10,367 nt of DNA, taken from positions 1 through 10,367 of the forward strand of contig JAQIWT010001551.1 of assembly GCA_034696485.1 (NCBI GenBank), in the 5' to 3' direction. Shown one piece after another: positions 6,501-10,367 of the stretch (positions are counted from its first letter, which is position 1; every line of letters begins with the position of its first letter). The DNA is from Isohypsibius dastychi. Its lineage: Eukaryota > Tardigrada > Eutardigrada > Parachela > Isohypsibiidae. The position numbers and the translations under genes are program-made. The notes beneath the pieces are model-generated. The model had not been told where the DNA came from and made no database searches. It saw nothing but the letters and a program-made list of their open reading frames with translations.

Positions 6501-9383
6501 TTATTGATCAACCCTATTGACGCAGATGTGGTAACTCACGACAGAATCCATGATAACGTTGATAAGTTTCAGACATGCGCCGGTCAAGAAGAACTTCCAC
6601 CGGAACTACAGCAACAATCAAAAAAATCCAACCGGGTGGAAACTATATTCGCAACAGGTTTATTACTTCATCAGTGTCATAAAGAATACAGAACCCCTTT
6701 TCGCCGCAACTTCTGGTTTGCCATAAGCGACAGGATGAGTCGACGATTGCACCTACGAACAGAAAATGGAAAACAGGCAAAAGGTCATCAGTGCAAAATT
6801 CACCGATAAACACCGGGGCCGGTAGCAATCCGAAAGCAGCCACTAAAAGCGATGTTACTCCGGCACAAAGATTTTTCAGATCGACATCCACAACTCTGTA
6901 ATACAACAATTGAGCCTGAGAAAAAAACTGAGGAAACGTAATATCTCGAACCGAAACTGAATCATGATTTGTCCTGCGAACGGAACTCCCTCGAAGAAAA
7001 CAGCGATAAACAGAAGCGCTGTTAATCCATAAAGATAATTGGTGCAGTCTTTTTTGCAAAGCCCGTTTACAATCCGTTTTTCGGGCAATGAAGTGTTCTC
7101 CGGGGGGATGAAATTTACGGGAGAATCAACGCAGGTGCATCCTTGATAAAATTTGGCCCGCGACTAAAAACAAAACAGTTGCATCAAACGAAGAGTTTGA
7201 GATCAAGTCTCACCTTGTTGGGGGAGAAAATGTTCTCACATCCGGCATGACAAGGCGAATAATAGTTGGTGTTTGTCAATGTGTCACAAACTGGATCGAA
7301 GTTCTGCATGCTGCACCGACATCCCTTTTGAACGGCACAGGGAGAAGTAGCCAGCATTCCTTCGTTTCCGCTACGAAAGTTTTTTACCGGGGGGAGACCA
7401 TGGATTTCCGTCTGCTCGCACGCCAATCCAATTGCGATGAATAAGCCCACAGACAGGATAAGTGACGGGATGACCTAAATTAGATATCGTCAAATATCAT
7501 CCTCAATTCAGAAGAAGTTCTTGGGGAAGGATATTCAGGCGAAACAAACAACTGACCAAAAGCAAGCCGACGTGTCGAGGCTGAAGACAGAATTTTTTGA
7601 TCACCAAACTGCCAACTACAAGTCCAGCAATTACTGCGATGACCAGAATCAAACCTGAAAAGATGCAAAAATTATAAACAGTCAGAATATCAGGATTGGA
7701 GCTCTCTAGTAATTACTAGGTCTGTAGATAAAATCGCTTTACCTCCGTAAAGTGCGGACATGACTTGGGTTATCGCAAACTGTTGTGTGTAATATTTCGG
7801 CAAATAATTGAAAATACCTGTGGCAAGGGTTACTTGGAATAAGGAAGAATAGTTGTCGAATATTGAATAGTTACCGGCAATAATCATCCCATCAACGAAC
7901 ATGCTACATGTCCGGCACAGAAAAGCCACGTTCGTAAAAAGTCGTTTGAGATCGATTAAAAGAGCTGAAAATAAATTTAAATCTTGGTTGGATATTCAGA
8001 AAAGCGTAAAATAAAATAACATTTCCATCCAGCAGCTGCAAAAATGGATGCTTTGTCCGAGCAAGCTGGGCGAGCCGAGCCGGCTGGAGTGGTCATTTTT
8101 GTTTCATCCATTTCAACCTGTGGGCTCTTTACATTTTTACGTTTTGGAAGTGCTGCTGGGAAACACTATGGGAGAAACGAAATAATATATCAGAAGCGAC
8201 TTTCCTCATCACTATCCATAGCATACTCCGATCAGCAATCCAAATACAAGCAAACCCACGCCGGCAACAATAAATCCGATAAACCATGCAGATATCCATC
8301 TGGGGTCATTCGGAGCGAAGGAAGGAACTACGATTGGAAGCGTATTAAACGACCGACAACGTTGTAAGTATCAGAGATTCATACTCACTGGTAAAATCAA
8401 TGTAGTAAGAATTTGAGATCGCCCCGATCCCAAAACCAACCAAAGGTCCAGTTAATCGACCAAAAAGTGCGATCCCTAAAACAAGAAGTCAAATCTTTCA
8501 AATCTCTAGTACTCCATAACAAACTCGGTTTGTCGGCGTTTACCATAGTATATCGACAACATGCACGGTGAGGCATTGTCGTCAACATAAGGCATTCCAA
8601 GGACCATTGGCGTAGTACCTGAAACCCACCAAAAAACGCACTTTTCCAGATCGTCATTCAGGCCCGGCAATGCAAAGGGAAACTCACTTCCTATTCCGAG
8701 AAGAACGTGTGCGAATGCCATCACTGCGATAGGGCCCTCATTACTTTGCTCCGCGGTGCATTGCTCCGGATTAGTTGCGTTGAAGAACGTCGTCAAAGAG
8801 GGTTGAGAAGTACAGAGTCCTTTGGACTGCGTCTTCGTGATTGTAGTTCTCGGGAAGAAGACCTCAGGACCAGCGAATAAGAGCAAGGAAAACCCCATAA
8901 GAACTGTTCCAAAACAAATCCACAATGGACGATTACGACTTCCAGCGAAATGAGCGATGATGAGAGCCATGGCGATATGTCCTGTGAATAGAGCAGAGAT
9001 GAAGTGAAGGACCCCTCATAGAGACCGGGAGTTTACCAGCTTCAGTTGCAGCCAGAATTGCACCCATTTGTTTCGTATTCAGACCAAACCTCCTTTCAAT
9101 CGAAACAAGATTGGAATTGGTATAGGATACAGACATGCCTGAAATCATGAATCATTTGGAATTTGACCACTGTCCTTTTCTTCCGTACGCATTCTTGTCA
9201 CACAAAATGGGAGCTTGTTCACCAGAATCAGCAAAGAACTACACACTCACCATAGAAAAATAAACCAGCTGCGTAGACGGCAATAAACATCTTCATGTTA
9301 TGGAAATAACTCAGCATTCCTACGAAACGTTTCGCAGTGACTTCCTTTGACTTCGAAGGATGTTCCCCCATTTTTCCGTCCAT
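6501..9383 (-). CDS. OATP/SLCO-family organic anion transporter (OATP-b), complete, 15 exons
   Basis: Exons (minus): 9383-9251, 9138-9037, 8981-8688, 8618-8544, 8475-8389, 8327-8227, 8165-8021, 7964-7875, 7817-7743, 7654-7557, 7474-7214, 7163-6952, 6895-6804, 6752-6667, 6605-6501. Phases agree throughout; 651 residues, full length for the family. The ATG at 9383 has a good context (AAGATGG) and is the first ATG in a frame that is open further upstream. Expected role: sodium-independent uptake of amphipathic organic anions at the plasma membrane; substrate unknown. Seen: TM1 block MKMFIAVYAAGLFFYG, IERRFGLN before TM2, AHFAGSRNRPLW, GIGSTTPMVLGMPYVDDN, signature DPRWISAWFIGF (238-249), QPRHVGLLL, an 11-Cys loop (419-527), AGQIMIQFRVVDVDLKN, CRLWQTRSCGEKGFCILYD, and a last segment FFLTGACLKLINVIMDSVVS ending in VDQ. 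Exons of 87, 101, 90 and 75 nt match OATP-a exactly. The exon 7 donor (AAAT|GTTATT) and exon 12 donor (TTCG|GTTCGA) are weak but placed by homology. Confidence 0.94.
6753..6803 (-). other. 51-nt stop-free in-frame intron of OATP-b (intron 13)
   Basis: Donor ATCG|GTGAATT and acceptor GTTCGTAG|GTGC. Removing it gives PAPVFIGAIVDSSC, which aligns with PGPIIFGSLIVDPTC of OATP-a. The 51 nt contain no stop in frame, so retention would insert 17 residues (starting EFCTDDLL). OATP-a has no intron here. Confidence 0.8.
7044..7420 (-). other. Cys-rich Kazal-type extracellular loop of OATP-b (TM9-TM10)
   Basis: Residues 419-527 in exons 11 and 12 hold 11 cysteines with the core GCRCSMQNFDPVC, SPCHAGC and GCTCV, then LCKKDC just before TM10. 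Cys number and order match OATP-a while the spacers differ. An NTS sequon lies at 510-512. This is the hallmark extracellular domain of OATPs. Confidence 0.85.
8269..8307 (-). other. OATP superfamily signature (OATP-b)
   Basis: DPRWISAWFIGFI (238-250) against D-x-R-W-[IV]-G-A-W-W-x-G-[FL]-L. It keeps D, R, W, I, A, W, G and F; changes are G to S, the second W to F, and the last L to I. It is closer to the consensus than OATP-a. Confidence 0.85.
8619..8687 (-). other. 69-nt stop-free in-frame intron of OATP-b (intron 3), within TM4
   Basis: Donor GGAA|GTGAGTTT and acceptor GGTTTCAG|GTAC. Splicing gives GIGSTTPMVLGMPYVDD, which lines up without gaps with GVGSTALVILGLPFIDD of OATP-a, where this intron is absent. 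The 69 nt have no in-frame stop, so an unspliced transcript would encode 23 extra residues inside TM4. Confidence 0.85.
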
Positions 9384-9592
9384 CTTGATGTGTTTATGAA
9401 TGTGCGTCAGAACGAGAAATGCAGTCTTCCACAAGGTTAGCAAGACGGAATGATATCCCAAAAGATCCGGAGTGTGGTTCACTTGAAAAACGGAAAACTA
9501 TGGATGAAACAAGCAGTTCACCAAGTGCCAGGGGGGCACAGCGCTACGTCGTGCGCCAAGTGGTCAATGGTCACACCATTTGCTGGACCAAA

Positions 9593-9598
9593 CACGTG
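9593..9598. promoter_or_regulatory. CACGTG E-box upstream of OATP-b
   Basis: A palindromic bHLH-type site about 210 nt before the OATP-b ATG. A six-base word is expected by chance every few kilobases, so this is only a candidate. Confidence 0.15.
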
Positions 9599-9652
9599 AC
9601 ACAGGAACCGGACGAATCAGTCTCTTCGCAGTGCCGATCTCCTTTTGTCACT

Positions 9653-9974
9653 CTACTGGATGAACCATACAGTAACCAAAATGGCGAAGAATGCGCTCAG
9701 AATCAAAGCGTGGTGTTCTTCATCAGTCGAATCACGGGATGCCACATACGGTGCATACGCCAAGTGCACATACGCCAAGTTTTCCAGTCCAAAAAGTTGC
9801 CACTTTTTGAAAACCGGGGTTCTCCGCGAAACAAAGTAGCAGTTCTTGAACAGGGCACACTATTCGAGAGTTCTTGTAAATTCATGAGCTGACACTCACA
9901 TGTCTATGGTGTGAGACAATGAACATGGTAAACATAGCGCACTTCTTTGACTTCGTGGTTGGAGGCGTTGTCAT
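9653..9974 (-). pseudogene. Possible PGAP2-like (Frag1/DRAM/Sfk1) fragment or part of an unresolved gene
   Basis: Segment 9974-9900 begins ATG after an in-frame TGA and encodes 25 residues ending FTMFIVSHHRH at a strong donor CAT|GTGAGTG. Segment 9859-9653 is open for 68 codons in a compatible frame and contains LFGLENLAYVHLAYAPYVAS, a charged DSTDEEHH, then a hydrophobic LILSAFFAILVTVWF before TAG. An ENLA helix, YV-S-x-D-x and a histidine before the next helix resemble the middle of PGAP2, which remodels GPI-anchor lipids in the Golgi. The joining intron would be 40 nt (acceptor AATAG) or 55 nt (acceptor TTCAAG), unusual for this locus, and the highly conserved C-terminal NMxFHxT motif of PGAP2 is not found downstream. 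It may be a decayed copy, the end of a diverged gene entering from beyond the window, or chance. Low confidence. Confidence 0.27.
9754..9780 (+). repeat. 15-nt near-tandem duplication CATACGCCAAGTGCA
   Basis: CATACGCCAAGTGCA (9754-9768) is followed directly by CATACGCCAAGT (9769-9780), the first 12 bases of the same unit, with a partial third match (CACATACGGTGCA) just upstream. On the minus strand it encodes LAYVHLAYAP, a five-residue repeat inside the possible PGAP2-like segment, where it would explain extra residues relative to that family. Confidence 0.8.
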
Positions 9975-10367
9975 TCACATCATTCACAAGTACTGCTGGT
10001 CGTTTCATTTTTGCTCGAAGGCAGTAATTTTATGTGTGGCTGTTCTTTCTTTTATCTGACTCGGTGGTTAAATCAGAAATGACGAAGATACCAACGTTTC
10101 TCTGTGGAACAGATGAAATGACTGAGTCGGTGATTCGCAGATGCGTATATACATCAGGATGTCATTTCCGGAAAAACATCTGGTTACGATATTTTGGATC
10201 CAGAATTACTGCGTCACCTGATCAACACTCCAAGCATGTAAATTAAATTTAGAGTTTGAAAAAGTCATGGCGAGTTTTGCCTAATTGAACGGGTCGAGCT
10301 TGACTTTAAATTTTCATGATAGACGGCGCCAATTGAATGCAAAAAGCCATGATACATGCACGAGTAC

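Larger units (their letters stand above)
9384..10367. other. Region upstream of OATP-b, no secure gene
   Basis: About 980 nt that should include the OATP-b promoter. On the minus strand several short open segments with protein-like composition occur (9974-9900, 9859-9653, and one near 10140-10040 reading VPQRNVGIFVIS), suggesting exons of another minus-strand gene or its remnant. On the plus strand a 157-codon frame (9419-9892) is open but hydrophilic, as expected for the complement of hydrophobic coding sequence. A CACGTG E-box lies at 9593-9598, about 210 nt before the OATP-b ATG. No transposon or RNA gene was recognised. Confidence 0.5.

Noticed and set aside
6384-6809. Plus-strand frame of 141 codons
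   Set aside because: It is antisense to the last exons of OATP-b, whose minus-strand frames are firmly placed by homology and splice phase.
8044-8367. Plus-strand frame of 107 codons
   Set aside because: It covers OATP-b exons 6 and 7 in antisense; no independent evidence.
9419-9892. Plus-strand frame of 157 codons, the longest open frame in the window
   Set aside because: It is hydrophilic with no recognisable domain, overlaps OATP-b exon 1 regulatory space in antisense, and mirrors hydrophobic open segments on the minus strand. No splice-consistent extension or homology supports it.

Overview
This window is eukaryotic, most likely from an invertebrate animal with a compact genome. Three protein genes, all on the minus strand, are cut by 35 introns. 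All of these are GT...AG, and most are only 50-70 nt long with T-rich ends such as TTTTCAG, TTTTTAG or TTTGTAG. Gene spacing is only 570-720 nt. A small-genome arthropod such as a water flea or copepod, or a tardigrade, would fit, but the sequence does not settle which.

Layout in minus-strand transcription order (right to left): (1) About 10367-9384 lies upstream of the first clear gene. It holds short open segments with hydrophobic stretches, one of which resembles part of the PGAP2 (Frag1/DRAM/Sfk1) family; splicing is unresolved and it may be a broken gene. (2) 9383-6501 is a complete 15-exon gene for an organic anion transporting polypeptide (OATP/SLCO) of 651 residues, called OATP-b here. 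(3) 6500-5929 is intergenic and contains a G12 run. (4) 5928-4075 is a complete 9-exon gene for the WD40 protein WDR4/Trm82 (432 residues), the non-catalytic subunit of tRNA m7G46 methyltransferase. (5) 4074-3352 is intergenic and contains an 89-codon minus-strand open stretch of unknown standing. (6) 3351 to beyond base 1 is a second OATP gene, OATP-a. Fourteen exons and about 607 residues are visible; the last membrane segment lies outside the window.

The two OATPs are diverged paralogs. They share nine intron positions and four identical exon lengths (87, 101, 90 and 75 nt), and both have the Cys-rich Kazal-type extracellular loop with 11 cysteines, but each also has four introns the other lacks. 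A tRNA-modification gene therefore sits between two membrane transporters on the same strand, with no obvious functional link. I see no prokaryotic features, CRISPR arrays, tRNA or rRNA genes, or clear transposons. The most interesting points are the intron turnover between the paralogs, two short stop-free introns of length 3n in OATP-b, an in-frame alternative acceptor in WDR4, and the possible PGAP2-like remnant upstream of OATP-b.
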